This document shows positions 8,035 through 17,642 of a stretch of DNA of 46,734 nucleotides, one piece after another. Each line of letters starts with the position of its first letter. Within the stretch, counting starts at the first letter, position 1. The notes under the pieces are model-generated. The model was not told where the DNA came from. It saw only the letters and a program-made list of their open reading frames with translations, and ran no database searches. The DNA lies in assembly GCA_026709625.1 (NCBI GenBank), contig JAPOSR010000008.1, forward strand, positions 1 through 46,734. Reading direction: 5' to 3'. The position numbers were made by a program, and so were the translations under genes. Source of the DNA: Chloroflexota bacterium (GTDB taxonomy: Bacteria; Chloroflexota; Anaerolineae; Aggregatilineales; Phototrophicaceae).

Positions 8035-9537
8035 TTAGCCGATGCTGGGCGGGTTGACCAGGTCATAGAGCATGATGACCACGCCCAGCAATAGCAGCAG
8101 CGATATGCCGATCATGTGAACGCGGCCTTCGACCTTGGGGTCGACAGGTTTGCCGCGCAGCATCTCGACCAGCACAAAGACAATGCGCCCGCCGTCCAGC
8201 GCGGGAATGGGCAGCAAGTTGCTGATGCCCAGAAAGATGCTGATCAGCGCGATGAAGTTCAGCATGATGCCCGGACCTTCGTTCAAGCTGCGCTGCAGGA
8301 ACTCGCCGCCGATGATGCTGATGCCGATGATGCTGATGGGGCGCGCATCGCGGCCTGTGAGCGAGCCATCCAAGAGCTGCCCGGGTATGGATGCGATCAT
8401 CTGGAAGACATTGGCAGTGGCGCGCAAGCTGTGCGCGATGGCATCGGGCACGCTCTGCGGGACAAGTTCTTGCTTATAGCCGCCGTTGGCAAAACGCGTG
8501 GCATCGCCCAAAGCGAACTGCGAACGGATTAACAAGCCCAGTCTGCCCTGCTCGTCTGACGGGTCGGTTAGCGGGATGAGGCTGAGCTCCAGCCATTCCG
8601 CAGTTCCATCAGCATGTTCGCGCAGGATCGTCAGCGGCAGCAGCCTGCCAGCGAAGTCTTCCGCCGCTTTGGCCAACAGGCTGGCAGGGTCGCCTGCGGA
8701 TGGTATGCCGCCGCCAGCGATCTGCGCCACCAAATCACCGGGCAGAAGCCCCGCTTTTGCCGCTGGCGACTCTTCGGCCACGCCCAGCACCTGCACATAA
8801 CCAGCCCGCTCGGCAAAGTCCGGCGTTGTGGCGACTGCATAGCTCGCGCCATCGTCCGCGCGGATCAGCGAAAATTCGATTTGTTCGCCCCGATAAGTTG
8901 CCAGCAGGTCATGAAATGCCGCAAAGTCGACAAAGCGCTGGCCATTGACGCGTTCGATGGCATCGCCAACTTGCACGGGTGTATTCGCAAAAATAGAGGT
9001 CGGCGGGATAGCAGCGACCTGGCTCAGACCGCCCACCGGCAGCGACAAGCCAATCAGCGCGACCAGGAAAAAGAGCAGCATGGCTGTCAAGAAGTTGGCG
9101 AATGCGCCAGCCGCCATGAAGAAAATGCGCGCCAGTGGCGGCGCTTCATTCACCGACAGCATCGTCTGCTCGTCGACGCCACGCATCCGCAGCATCTCGC
9201 GCTCCGTGACGATGCGCACCGGCCCAGAGCGCCGATGCTCGATGACAACGCGGTCGCGCTTGACCTTGTCTTCGTTGGCCGGCCCGATCATGTCTTCGCC
9301 CAAGGGCCGCACGAAGCCGCCCAGCGGTATCAGATTCAAAGTAAATTCTGTTTCGCGCCAAGTAAACAGGCGGCGAACGCGCGGCGGAAAGCCAATGCCA
9401 AATTCCAGCACATTGATGCCCACCAGCCGCGCAGCCAAAAAATGCCCCAGCTCGTGAATGATGATGGCGGGGACCAGCACCAGCGCAAAGGCGGCGATGG
9501 CAAGCAAAATATCAGTTGCGGCGGCGGGGTTGACCAT
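8035..9537 (-). CDS. rseP: RseP-like site-2 zinc metalloprotease (M50)
   Basis: A 500-residue intramembrane protease. The zinc-binding HELGH is in the first membrane helix (about residues 28-32). The family's second motif is near the C-terminus (NLLPIPALDGGRIV). PDZ-like sequence lies between (SPAAKAGLLPGDLVAQIAG). Several hydrophobic helices flank these. Members cut membrane-bound anti-sigma factors or other anchored proteins; the substrate here is unknown. The open frame begins at TTG 9540, but the adjacent ATG 9537 is at a good distance from AGAGG and was preferred. A strong promoter is seen upstream. Confidence 0.92.
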   Translation of the reverse strand: MVNPAAATDILLAIAAFALVLVPAIIIHELGHFLAARLVGINVLEFGIGFPPRVRRLFTWRETEFTLNLIPLGGFVRPLGEDMIGPANEDKVKRDRVVIEHRRSGPVRIVTEREMLRMRGVDEQTMLSVNEAPPLARIFFMAAGAFANFLTAMLLFFLVALIGLSLPVGGLSQVAAIPPTSIFANTPVQVGDAIERVNGQRFVDFAAFHDLLATYRGEQIEFSLIRADDGASYAVATTPDFAERAGYVQVLGVAEESPAAKAGLLPGDLVAQIAGGGIPSAGDPASLLAKAAEDFAGRLLPLTILREHADGTAEWLELSLIPLTDPSDEQGRLGLLIRSQFALGDATRFANGGYKQELVPQSVPDAIAHSLRATANVFQMIASIPGQLLDGSLTGRDARPISIIGISIIGGEFLQRSLNEGPGIMLNFIALISIFLGISNLLPIPALDGGRIVFVLVEMLRGKPVDPKVEGRVHMIGISLLLLLGVVIMLYDLVNPPSIG

Positions 9538-9572
9538 CAAGATGTCCTCTGGCTCATCGTCTCATTCAATTC

Positions 9573-9602
9573 ATTATACGCGCGGCAGGTTGTTTTGTGC
9601 AA
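9573..9602 (-). promoter_or_regulatory. Sigma-70-like promoter for the site-2 protease
   Basis: Minus-strand -35 TTGCAC (9602-9597), an 18-bp spacer and a perfect -10 TATAAT (9578-9573), about 35 bases before the start codon. Confidence 0.6.
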
Positions 9603-9621
9603 GCAGCCGACAAAGCCAGCA

Positions 9622-9649
9622 TTGCAAGCGAATGCCTCTAGTCTATACT
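9622..9649 (+). promoter_or_regulatory. Sigma-70-like promoter for ruvB-queA
   Basis: -35 TTGCAA (9622-9627), a 16-bp spacer and -10 TATACT (9644-9649). The transcript would carry a leader of about 80 bases before ruvB; I see no stable structure in that leader. Confidence 0.5.
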
Positions 9650-9737
9650 GAAGATTGCGGCAGCGCCGGGCGCGAGCTGGTCGACAGCCGGCTCACGCGC
9701 CGAACCGACCGCGAGGCAGCAATCGGAAGCGCGATTT

Positions 9738-10775
9738 ATGTCAGCCGAAAAGCGCGTCGTCAGTGGCAGCCAGCGCAAGACCGACCGCGACAATATCGCC
9801 TTGCGGCCGCGGCGTCTGGCCGACATGCTGGGCCAAGACCGCGTGCGCGAAAACCTGAGCATCTTGATTGAAGCGGCGGCGGCTCGCAGCGAACCCATCG
9901 ATCATGTGCTGTTTTATGGTCCGCCCGGACTGGGCAAGACTTCGCTGGCCTATGTTATCGCCAACGAAGTGGCGGGCAACATCCGCGTCACGGCGGGACC
10001 AGCCATCGAGCGCGCGGGCGACCTGGCAGCCATTTTGACGCACCTCAAGCAAGGCGACATCCTGTTCATCGATGAAGTGCACAGGCTTGGCAAAGCAGTC
10101 GAAGAGATCTTGTATCCAGCTATGGAAGATTTCGTGCTGGATATCGTCATCGGCAAGGGCCCGGCCGCAAAGACCCTGCGCTTGAATCTGCCGCGTTTCA
10201 CTGTCATCGGCGCGACGACGCGGCTGGCGCTGCTGGCGGCTCCCTTGCGCGATCGCTTTGGGGCGCGGTTTCGCCTGGATTTTTATGAGCAAAAGCCCAT
10301 GCAGCGAATCGTGCTGCGGGCGGCGCGTCTGCTGAATGTCGAGATCAGCGATGACGGCGCGCAAGAGATCGCCAGGCGCGCGCGCGGCACCCCCCGCGTC
10401 GGCTTGCGTCTGTTGCGGCGCGTGCGCGATTATGCCGAGGCGCGGGCAGATGGCGTCATTACGTTGGCTGTCACGCAGGCTGCCCTGGCGCTTATGGAAA
10501 TTGACACGTTGGGCTTGGACGATATTGACCGGCGCATTCTACGCATCATCATCGAGAAGTACAGCGGCGGACCCGTCGGGCTGGATACCATCGCCGCCGC
10601 CATCAGCGAAGACAGCGCCACCATCATGGATGTCTATGAACCGTACTTAATCCAACTTGGCTTTATCGACCGCACGCCGCGGGGTCGCGCCTGCACGCGC
10701 CATGCCTACCGACATCTGGGCATCTCACTGCCCGAAGCGGACGATGATGAATCACAGCGGGCGCTGCTGCTATGA
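9738..10775 (+). CDS. ruvB: Holliday junction branch-migration ATPase RuvB
   Basis: A 345-residue AAA+ motor that drives branch migration together with RuvA. Visible motifs include an N-terminal [19 protein letters not shown], Walker [11 protein letters not shown], Walker [11 protein letters not shown], the sensor GATTR and the C-terminal winged-helix sequence [15 protein letters not shown]. Length is typical. A purine-rich GGAAG lies upstream of ATG 9738. It overlaps queA by four bases (ATGA), so the two are translationally coupled. The partners ruvA and ruvC are about 22 kb away in this window. Confidence 0.97.
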   Translation: MSAEKRVVSGSQRKTDRDNIALRPRRLADMLGQDRVRENLSILIEAAAARSEPIDHVLFYGPPGLGKTSLAYVIANEVAGNIRVTAGPAIERAGDLAAILTHLKQGDILFIDEVHRLGKAVEEILYPAMEDFVLDIVIGKGPAAKTLRLNLPRFTVIGATTRLALLAAPLRDRFGARFRLDFYEQKPMQRIVLRAARLLNVEISDDGAQEIARRARGTPRVGLRLLRRVRDYAEARADGVITLAVTQAALALMEIDTLGLDDIDRRILRIIIEKYSGGPVGLDTIAAAISEDSATIMDVYEPYLIQLGFIDRTPRGRACTRHAYRHLGISLPEADDDESQRALLL

Positions 10776-11794
10776 ACATCGCCGACTTCGATTACGACTT
10801 GCCGGCGCGTTTTATCGCGCAGACACCCGCAGACCCGCGCGATGCCGCCCGGTTGATGCGCATGGGACGCAGCAGTGGGGCGATTACGCATCACTGTTTT
10901 GCCGATGTCGCCGATATGCTCTTCCCCGGCGATGCGCTGGTGCTCAATGACACGCGCGTTATCCCGGCGCGGCTGTACGCGACCAAAGCGGAAAGCGGCG
11001 GCAAGGTCGAGATTCTGCTGCTGCGGCGCCGGGGCGAACGGCGCTGGCTGGCCCTGGTCGGCGGGCGCAATGTGCAGGCGGGCATGCGGCTGCTGCTGGC
11101 GGATGGCGCTGGCTGCACTGTCGCTGCCTGCCTCGACAAGGGCCAGCGCATCCTGGAATTTGACCAAGCGATCGACGCGCGCCTGACCGAACTGGGAGAA
11201 ATGCCGCTGCCGCCGTATATTCATGCCAAACTGAACGACAGCGAGCGGTATCAAACGGTCTATAGCCGCAGCGAAGGCTCTGCAGCCGCGCCAACAGCCG
11301 GCTTGCATTTTACGCCGGCGCTGCTGGAGCGGATCGCCGCGAAGGGCGTGCGGATCGCGCGCTGCACCTTGCATATTGGCTTGGATACCTTTCAGCCTAT
11401 CACAGCCGAGCGGGTGACCGAGCACAAGATTCACAGTGAATTCGCGCGGCTGGATGCAGACAATGCGCAGGCAATCAACAACGCCAAGGCGGCGGGCGGG
11501 CGGGTCATCGCGGTGGGCACGACATCGGCGCGCACTTTGGAAACAGCGGCGGCATGCGCGGACGACCAGGCCTGTGTGCGACCATTCGCTGCCGAGACTT
11601 CGCTGTTCATCTATCCCGGGTATCGCTGGCGGGCGGTCGACGCGATGATCACCAATTTTCACCTGCCCCGCTCCAGCTTGCTGCTGATGCTCAGCGCATT
11701 CATCGGACGTGGTCGGCTGTTGGCGGCTTATGAAGCTGCCAAACGCATGGGGTATCGCTTTTATTCATTTGGCGATGCCATGTTCATCGGTTAA
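10772..11794 (+). CDS. queA: S-adenosylmethionine:tRNA ribosyltransferase-isomerase QueA
   Basis: A 340-residue cytoplasmic enzyme. It transfers and rearranges the ribosyl group of SAM onto preQ1-modified tRNA, giving epoxyqueuosine at the wobble base. Typical sequence includes the start [47 protein letters not shown] and the C-terminal [15 protein letters not shown]. Its length matches the family. It follows ruvB with an ATGA overlap, an arrangement seen in many bacteria. No other queuosine gene is in the window. Confidence 0.97.
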   Translation: MNIADFDYDLPARFIAQTPADPRDAARLMRMGRSSGAITHHCFADVADMLFPGDALVLNDTRVIPARLYATKAESGGKVEILLLRRRGERRWLALVGGRNVQAGMRLLLADGAGCTVAACLDKGQRILEFDQAIDARLTELGEMPLPPYIHAKLNDSERYQTVYSRSEGSAAAPTAGLHFTPALLERIAAKGVRIARCTLHIGLDTFQPITAERVTEHKIHSEFARLDADNAQAINNAKAAGGRVIAVGTTSARTLETAAACADDQACVRPFAAETSLFIYPGYRWRAVDAMITNFHLPRSSLLLMLSAFIGRGRLLAAYEAAKRMGYRFYSFGDAMFIG

Positions 11795-11811
11795 GCGCGG
11801 GAAATTCAGGC

Positions 11812-11839
11812 TTGACTGGAGCCAGCTTTCGGCTAGCAT
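11812..11839 (+). promoter_or_regulatory. Sigma-70-like promoter for rplU-rpmA
   Basis: -35 TTGACT (11812-11817), a 16-bp spacer and -10 TAGCAT (11834-11839), in the gap after queA. The leader to rplU would be about 105 bases; I did not recognise a known L21 leader structure in it. Confidence 0.5.
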
Positions 11840-11951
11840 ACCAGGCTGTCGCGCAAAAAAATGGCGTGGCAGCCAGCATCCGATTTTCCCCGTGAGTTGA
11901 GCCGCGCTGGCTTTGGCTGCGGAGAAAACAAGCGAAAGTTGGAGGCGTCGC

Positions 11952-12263
11952 ATGTACGCAATCATCCGCAGCGGCGGAAAGCAATATCGGGCGGAAGTCG
12001 GCGCGACCATTGATGTCGACCGCCTGCCCAATGAAATCGGCGAACGCATTGAAATCGACGATGTGCTGTTGGTTGCCGACGGCGACCAAGCGCAGATCGG
12101 CGCGCCAAGACTGGCGGGCGCGGCAGTGGCGGCCACAGTGGTCGAGCAGTTCCGCGGCAAAAAGATCATCGTCTACAAATATCGTCAGCGCACGAATTAT
12201 CGGCGCAAGCAGGGTCATCGACAATACTACACGCGGCTGCGCATAGACGAGATCCGCGTATAA
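11952..12263 (+). CDS. rplU: 50S ribosomal protein L21
   Basis: A 103-residue 23S rRNA-binding protein. The start [13 protein letters not shown] and the C-terminal [19 protein letters not shown] are diagnostic for L21. The open frame extends upstream, but ATG 11952 gives the canonical N-terminus and has GGAGG seven bases before it. rpmA follows 24 bases later, the near-universal bacterial order. Confidence 0.97.
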   Translation: MYAIIRSGGKQYRAEVGATIDVDRLPNEIGERIEIDDVLLVADGDQAQIGAPRLAGAAVAATVVEQFRGKKIIVYKYRQRTNYRRKQGHRQYYTRLRIDEIRV

Positions 12264-12287
12264 GCGAGCGCGAAGGAGCAAGAAGCA

Positions 12288-12575
12288 ATGGCACACAAAA
12301 AAGGCGGCGGGTCGTCCAGCAACGGGCGCGACAGCAACGCCAAGCGACTGGGCGTGAAGCACTATGGCGGCCAGCATGTCATCTCCGGCAATATCATCGT
12401 GCGCCAGCGCGGCAGCAAGTTTCATCCCGGCGAGGGAGTCGGCATGGGCAAGGATTATACGATCTTTGCCACGCGCGAGGGCTTTGTGCACTTTGAAAAA
12501 ATGCGCGGACGCAACGGTCAAAAGCGCATTTCCGTGCATGCCCAGCACGCGAAGACCGGGCAATCTTTGCAATAA
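12288..12575 (+). CDS. rpmA: 50S ribosomal protein L27
   Basis: A 95-residue protein placed near the peptidyl-transferase centre. The N-terminus [19 protein letters not shown] is typical, as is the following [12 protein letters not shown]. There is no Firmicutes-type cleavable N-terminal extension. AAGGAG lies nine bases before ATG. It is cotranscribed with rplU. Confidence 0.97.
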   Translation: MAHKKGGGSSSNGRDSNAKRLGVKHYGGQHVISGNIIVRQRGSKFHPGEGVGMGKDYTIFATREGFVHFEKMRGRNGQKRISVHAQHAKTGQSLQ

Positions 12576-12639
12576 AAAAACATTCCAGCATAAGTCGTTT
12601 GCGCCACCCATATCCGGAGCCGCAAGCGCGGAGGACAGC

Positions 12640-13098
12640 ATGAAACAAGGTATCCACCCGCTTTGGCATGCAGCGCGCGTGCGTTGCATGACCTGTGGCA
12701 CAACCTGGACGACCGGCTCGACTGTCGACTCGCTCACTGTCGAGATTTGCTCCAACTGCCATCCCTTCTACACGGGCGAACAGCGCATTGTCGATACCGA
12801 GGGCCGCGTCGACAAGTTTATGAAACGATTGCAGCAGCGCGACCAAATTCGCTCGCAGCAGGTTCGGCGCGAAGAAGAGCGCACACCGCTCGACCTGCCG
12901 CTGACTGAGCTGAAACTTGGTGAACGCTACACAACGATCTTGCAAGAGCACGGCATCGCTGTCGTCGCCGATGTGCTGCATCGGCTGGGCGATGAAGGCG
13001 ACGACGCCAGCATTCTGGCTATCCAGGGCATTGGGCGCAAGGTCGTCAGCGATATGAAAAAGTCGCTGCGCGCGCGCGGTTACGAACTCGGCAGCTGA
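12640..13098 (+). CDS. rpmE: Ribosomal protein L31 fused to an RNA-polymerase alpha-CTD-like domain
   Basis: A 152-residue protein. Residues 1-68 are zinc-binding L31 ([11 protein letters not shown]16, C19, C37 and C40 in CMTC and [22 protein letters not shown]). Ordinary L31 ends at about 65-75 residues. Here a charged linker (69-84) leads into a second domain (85-152). It starts [14 protein letters not shown] and contains a helix-hairpin-helix [16 protein letters not shown]. Its pattern follows the C-terminal domain of RNA polymerase alpha (LxxLxLxxRxxxxLxxxxIxxVxDL ... LGKKSLxEIKxxLxxRGL). That similarity was read by eye. ATG 12640 follows GGAGG. Thymidine kinase lies 19 bases downstream. 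Confidence 0.9.
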   Translation: MKQGIHPLWHAARVRCMTCGTTWTTGSTVDSLTVEICSNCHPFYTGEQRIVDTEGRVDKFMKRLQQRDQIRSQQVRREEERTPLDLPLTELKLGERYTTILQEHGIAVVADVLHRLGDEGDDASILAIQGIGRKVVSDMKKSLRARGYELGS

Positions 13099-13117
13099 CG
13101 CGCCCGCCAACACGCTT

Positions 13118-13699
13118 ATGAGGCGCGAGGCTGGCCGCATTGAAGTCATCTGCGGCAGCATGTTCAGCGGCAAGTCGGAGGAATTGATCCGCCGGGTGCG
13201 CCGCGCCATTATCGCCCGCCAGACAGTCGCTGTTTTCAAACCTCGCGTCGACGATCGCTATGGCATCCAGCATATCACCAGCCACGACGGTCAGACAGTC
13301 GCCGCCATCGCTGTGGCTTCCGCGTCAGAGATTTTCGAGCGTGTCAATGGCTCGAGCACTGTGGTTGCCATCGACGAAGCGCAATTTTTCGATTGCGCGA
13401 TTGTGCCGGTGGCGCAGCGCCTGGCGGACGAGCGCAACATCCGCGTGATTATCGCCGGGCTGGACACAGATTTTCGTGGCGAGCCCTTTGGACCGATGCC
13501 TCAATTGCTGAGCATCGCCGAGCGGGTGAACAAGCTGCATGCGATTTGTGTGGTTTGTGGCGGCGAGGCCAGCCGCACGCAGCGATTGGTCGATGGCGCG
13601 CCAGCCGCTTATGACGATCCGCTTATCATGGTCGGCGCGCAAGAAGCATACGAAGCCCGCTGCCGTTTTTGCCACGAGGTTTTGCCGGCGCAGAGTTAG
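13118..13699 (+). CDS. tdk: Thymidine kinase (class II)
   Basis: A 193-residue salvage enzyme that phosphorylates thymidine to dTMP. The P-loop GSMFSGKS is at 13-20. The catalytic acid region is IDEAQFF (E87). The lasso zinc cysteines are C144, C147, C182 and C185 (CVVC and CRFC). Length and layout are those of bacterial type II enzymes. It follows the L31 gene closely and probably shares its transcript; rpmE-tdk adjacency is common. It overlaps the convergent sucD by four bases. Confidence 0.96.
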   Translation: MRREAGRIEVICGSMFSGKSEELIRRVRRAIIARQTVAVFKPRVDDRYGIQHITSHDGQTVAAIAVASASEIFERVNGSSTVVAIDEAQFFDCAIVPVAQRLADERNIRVIIAGLDTDFRGEPFGPMPQLLSIAERVNKLHAICVVCGGEASRTQRLVDGAPAAYDDPLIMVGAQEAYEARCRFCHEVLPAQS

Positions 13700-14553
13700 G
13701 CAAGCAGGCTGGGTATGGCTTCGGGGTTGTTGGCGACGCGCGCGCCAGCCGCTTCCAATGCCTGGATTTTCTCGTCGGCGCTGCCTTCGCCACCATCGAC
13801 AATCGCGCCGGCATGCCCCATGCGTTTGCCGGGCGGGGCGCTCCTGCCCGCGATGAAGGCCGCGACTGGTTTTGTCATGGCATTCTTGATGTAGTCCGCC
13901 GCCACGATCTCGGCGCTGCCGCCGATCTCGCCCAGCAGCGCGACCTTCTCGGTTTCGGGGTCGTTCTCAAACATTTCCAGCACATCCACAAATGTCGTGC
14001 CAATGACCGGATCGCCGCCGATGCCCACGATGGTCGATATGCCGATGCCCGCATTTTTCATCGCGAAGCCGACCTCATAGGTCAGAGTGCCGCTCTTCGA
14101 CACGACGCCGACATTGCCGGGCTCGGCAACCATAGCCGGGATGATGCCCACCTTGGCTTGCCCAGGCGTCATGACGCCTGGGCAGTTAGGACCAATCAGC
14201 CGGCTGCCGCGACTTTTGCAGAATGCGACTGCTCTCATCATATCGGCGACGGGGATGTGTTCGGTCAGACAGATGATCAGCTTGATGCCGGCATCAGCCG
14301 CTTCCATAATGGCATCAGGCGCAAAACGCGCCGGCACTGTAATCAGGCTGGTATCGGCATGGGTTGTGCGCACAGCCGCCCGCATGGTATCGAAGACCGG
14401 CGCTCCCTCGAACCATTCGCCGCCTTTGCCAGGCGTGACGCCGCCCACAACCTTTGTGCCATAGGCCATCATCAGCCGCGCATGAAAGCCGCCTTGTCGT
14501 CCAGTGATGCCCTGGACCAGCACCTTGGAATTGCGGTCGATGAGAATAGCCAT
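13696..14553 (-). CDS. sucD: Succinyl-CoA ligase, alpha subunit
   Basis: A 285-residue subunit that carries the CoA-binding site and the phospho-histidine of succinyl-CoA synthetase (TCA cycle, substrate-level phosphorylation). Visible features are the start [39 protein letters not shown], and the active-site histidine H247 in [11 protein letters not shown]. One base separates it from the sucC stop, so the pair forms an operon. Length is normal. Confidence 0.97.
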   Translation of the reverse strand: MAILIDRNSKVLVQGITGRQGGFHARLMMAYGTKVVGGVTPGKGGEWFEGAPVFDTMRAAVRTTHADTSLITVPARFAPDAIMEAADAGIKLIICLTEHIPVADMMRAVAFCKSRGSRLIGPNCPGVMTPGQAKVGIIPAMVAEPGNVGVVSKSGTLTYEVGFAMKNAGIGISTIVGIGGDPVIGTTFVDVLEMFENDPETEKVALLGEIGGSAEIVAADYIKNAMTKPVAAFIAGRSAPPGKRMGHAGAIVDGGEGSADEKIQALEAAGARVANNPEAIPSLLA

Positions 14554-14554
14554 G

Positions 14555-15715
14555 TCAGGCTCGCTCCTTTGCCGCCGCGACTGCCAGCTGCGCGGCCTGC
14601 GTCAAGGTCTGGGCGCTGATGATGTTGGCAATCTGCGCCTGGCTGATGATGGCGTTGCCCTCGCTTGCGTTGGTGCCCTGCAGGCGAATGACCATGGGCA
14701 CATTGGGTTTGACCTCGCTGCAAGCGGTCAAAATGCCAGCGGCGACCTCATCGCAGCGGGTGATGCCGCCGAAGATATTGATGAGTACACAGCGCACCTT
14801 GTCGTCCGACAAGATGATGCGCAATGCCGCCGCAACCTGAGCGGGCGACGCGCCACCGCCGATATCCAGAAAGTTGGCGGGGCCGATGTTGTCGGCATCG
14901 CCATAGAGCTTGGTCATGTCCATCGTGGTCATAGCCAAGCCCGCGCCATTGACCATGCAGCCGATCTGTCCATCCAGCTTGATATAGCTGATACCGGCTT
15001 CACGCGCGAGGCTTTCCGACTCGGGTTCGCCACTGGCATCGCGCTGGACAGCGAGTTTTGGTTGCCGATACAGCGCATTGTCGTCGATGATGACCTTGCC
15101 ATCGACCGCCAGCAGCTCGCCCCCGCCCGTGATAACCAGGGGATTGATCTCAGCCAATTCCGCATCGCTTTCGCTGTAGCAGCGGTAGAGGCTGCGCAGG
15201 ATGCTGCCAAAGCTGCGCCAGTGCGCTCGCGGCATGCCCATGGCGCTGGCGATGTGCGTCGTCTGAAAGTCGTTCAAGCCGAGAATGGGGTCGATGCGCT
15301 CGCGGATAATCGCCTCGGGGCGCGAGCGGTTAAGCTCTTCGATGTCCATGCCGCCTTCTATCGAGCTCATAATCAACGGCATGCCGGCGCTGCGATCGTT
15401 GGTGATCGCCAAATAGATTTCTTGCTGAATATCCGCGGCGGGGTCGACAAGCACCTGCTGGACGACCAAGCCTTTGATCTCCATGCCCAAAATATCCGCG
15501 GCATACCGGTGGGCTTCATCGGCATCACGAGCCAGTTTGACGCCGCCAGCCTTGCCGCGGCCGCCGACATGCACCTGCGCTTTGATAACGACCGGCGCGC
15601 CCAGCTGACTGGCGATTGCCCGCGCTTCAGCCGGGGTCTTCGCCACCTGCCCAGCTGGAATGGGGATGCCAAAGTCGCGAAACAAGAATTTTGACTGGTA
15701 TTCATGCAGCTTCAA
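14555..15715 (-). CDS. sucC: Succinyl-CoA ligase [ADP/GDP-forming], beta subunit
   Basis: A 386-residue nucleotide-binding subunit with an ATP-grasp fold, pairing with SucD. Key stretches are [37 protein letters not shown] and the C-terminal [13 protein letters not shown]. No ATG gives the canonical start. I chose TTG 15715, which yields the standard MKLHEYQ, with GGAGG ten bases upstream. The longer TTG (15724) sits only one base from that GGAGG and is unlikely. Confidence 0.95.
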   Translation of the reverse strand: MKLHEYQSKFLFRDFGIPIPAGQVAKTPAEARAIASQLGAPVVIKAQVHVGGRGKAGGVKLARDADEAHRYAADILGMEIKGLVVQQVLVDPAADIQQEIYLAITNDRSAGMPLIMSSIEGGMDIEELNRSRPEAIIRERIDPILGLNDFQTTHIASAMGMPRAHWRSFGSILRSLYRCYSESDAELAEINPLVITGGGELLAVDGKVIIDDNALYRQPKLAVQRDASGEPESESLAREAGISYIKLDGQIGCMVNGAGLAMTTMDMTKLYGDADNIGPANFLDIGGGASPAQVAAALRIILSDDKVRCVLINIFGGITRCDEVAAGILTACSEVKPNVPMVIRLQGTNASEGNAIISQAQIANIISAQTLTQAAQLAVAAAKERA

Positions 15716-15825
15716 AAGGAACAAACCTCCGCTGATTTGTCTTGCGGCGCATAAACGGCAAGGCTACGCGAAAATCGGCGCTTTTTCAAGCCACATTTCC
15801 CGGTGCGAAATGCGACTATATGCTT

Positions 15826-15854
15826 TTGTACAGATCGCGCAATGCTTGTAGACT
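15826..15854 (+). promoter_or_regulatory. Possible promoter for the LysM genes
   Basis: -35 TTGTAC (15826-15831), a 17-bp spacer and -10 TAGACT (15849-15854). It is located suitably for a transcript starting near 15861. Confidence 0.4.
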
Positions 15855-15876
15855 ATTGGCAGTGTGAACCGCGACA

Positions 15877-17532
15877 ATGGGGATGGGAATGAGCAAGCGG
15901 CTATCATTCATGATACTATTCAGCTCTTTGGCGATCTTGACGGGCATCGCCTTGGGGCAAGAGCAAGAGACGGAAGCTGTCGATCTGCTCATCAATGGCG
16001 ATTTTGACGGCGAATTCATAACCCGCGAGGGTGCTGCGCCGCGCCACGTGGCGGAAGGCTGGGTGCCTTGGCATATTCCGTCCAGCGCCGCCAGCCCGTC
16101 TTTTGCCAATCACGATCCCAATTATGACCAGGAAAATGATCGTGTGCGCACACTAGGCGGCACAGCGCAGAAATACTTCACGCTCTTCGCGACGCATCAA
16201 GGCGGGTTGTACCAGCGAGTCGCCGGCCTGCGGAGCGGCACGACCTATCGCTTCAGCCTGTATGGCTATGTGTGGTCGTCCAGCTTTGAAGATGCCGACG
16301 CCAGCGAAGACCCGGGCGATGTCGAGCTGCGTGTGGGCATCGACCCAACCGGCGGCACCGACGGCGCGAGTCCGGATATCATCTGGTCGACATCCGCCAC
16401 CTTTTATTATGACGCATACCGCCAATACGCCGTCATCGCCACCGCCGAAAACGACGCGATTACTGTGTTTATCGAGTCTACCGCCGGCGGACCGCGCGCC
16501 AACAATTACATCTATGTCGACGATGCCGCCCTGGATGTCGCCATCGAGGCGGTCTTCCTGGTCGATGTCACCCCAACGCCTGAGACGCTGAATTCGCCAA
16601 CGCCCACGCCGACGTTGCGGGCGACCGCGACATCGGCGCCTTCGCCCACACCAACACAGCTCTCTGTGACGCATGTTGTGCAAGAAGGCGATACGGTGAG
16701 CGCGCTGGCTTTGGCATACGACACGACGATCGACGACATCGGCGCAGCCAACCAACTAAATCCGCGCAATGTCATTTTTGTCGGGCAGCGGCTGCTTGTG
16801 CCCATAAGCGACATCGAAGCGCAGTTTTCCGAAGCGCTGCCCGGCCCATCTATACCCACGCCCACGCCGACAGCGACGGCAACCGTCACGCCCAGCCCCA
16901 CCAATACACCGACGCCAACCTTGACGCCGACACCCACCAATACGCCAACACCTTCGCCAACGCCCTTCACCTATCAGATTCTGCGTGGCGACACGCTCTC
17001 GTCCATCGGACAACGTTATGGCATGACAGTCGCTGAAATCGTCGCGCTAAATGGCATATTCAACCAGCACAACATTGATGTCGGGCAGGTGCTGGTTCTC
17101 GCCACGCGCACGCCGATCCCTACAGCGACGCCCTTGCCCACCAATACGCCGACGCCAACGCCCATGATCACCGGCACGCCATCCTTAGACCAAGTCAGCA
17201 CCACTGGCTACATTGTGCAGGCGGGCGAAACGCTCAGCGATATTGCCGTCAAGTTCGAAACGACAGTGACTGTCTTGATCGCCTTGAATGAACTGGACAA
17301 TCCGAGTCGCATTTATATCGGACAAGTGCTGCAAGTGATTGACACTAGCGAGACAAGCCAGCCGACGCCCACCCCGACGCCGACGCCTGTCTTGCACACT
17401 GTCCGTTTTGGCGATTCGCTCTATGCCATTGCGCTGAGCTATGGCGTCAATATGTACGAGATCGCCCAGCTCAATGGGCTGTTCAATGTGCATGACCTGA
17501 GTATCGGTCAGGTGCTCATCATTCCCGGATAA
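15877..17532 (+). CDS. Secreted protein with four LysM domains and an N-terminal carbohydrate-binding-like domain
   Basis: A 551-residue protein. It has a signal peptide (LSFMILFSSLAILTGIALG). Residues 35-225 form a beta-rich region starting LLINGDFDGEF with GWVPW, resembling galactose-binding-like modules. Four LysM domains follow (openings HVVQEGDTVSALALAYD, YQILRGDTLSSIGQRYG, YIVQAGETLSDIAVKFE and HTVRFGDSLYAIALSYG), each separated by Thr-Pro-rich linkers. No hydrolase domain is seen, so it is probably a wall-binding or surface protein. ATG 15877, 15883 and 15889 are all possible; the third has the best purine-rich stretch before it. The LysM-M23 gene follows. Confidence 0.88.
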   Translation: MGMGMSKRLSFMILFSSLAILTGIALGQEQETEAVDLLINGDFDGEFITREGAAPRHVAEGWVPWHIPSSAASPSFANHDPNYDQENDRVRTLGGTAQKYFTLFATHQGGLYQRVAGLRSGTTYRFSLYGYVWSSSFEDADASEDPGDVELRVGIDPTGGTDGASPDIIWSTSATFYYDAYRQYAVIATAENDAITVFIESTAGGPRANNYIYVDDAALDVAIEAVFLVDVTPTPETLNSPTPTPTLRATATSAPSPTPTQLSVTHVVQEGDTVSALALAYDTTIDDIGAANQLNPRNVIFVGQRLLVPISDIEAQFSEALPGPSIPTPTPTATATVTPSPTNTPTPTLTPTPTNTPTPSPTPFTYQILRGDTLSSIGQRYGMTVAEIVALNGIFNQHNIDVGQVLVLATRTPIPTATPLPTNTPTPTPMITGTPSLDQVSTTGYIVQAGETLSDIAVKFETTVTVLIALNELDNPSRIYIGQVLQVIDTSETSQPTPTPTPTPVLHTVRFGDSLYAIALSYGVNMYEIAQLNGLFNVHDLSIGQVLIIPG

Positions 17533-17642
17533 GTTGGCCGCGCCTGATCAATCAACCTGGTTGGCGTGGCTCGATGGCGCTGTCTGTGAATCCATTGCGC
17601 GCCGCGCCCAAGCCGCCGGCTAGCAAGCGAAGAGGCTGCTGC

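Noticed and set aside
8614..9651. Long plus-strand frame opposite the site-2 protease gene
   Set aside because: The minus-strand frame has HELGH and the PDZ and LDG motifs; the plus frame has low-complexity His/Gln/Arg composition only.
14504..15694. Long plus-strand frame opposite sucC
   Set aside because: The sucC frame is unmistakable, and this one has no recognisable domain or ribosome site.
16512..16970. Minus-strand frame rich in Gly-Val repeats
   Set aside because: It is the complement of the Thr-Pro linker DNA of the LysM gene.
16840..17400. Short DNA repeats resembling a CRISPR array
   Set aside because: They are codon-level repeats for Thr-Pro linkers, irregular in spacing and inside a coding frame.
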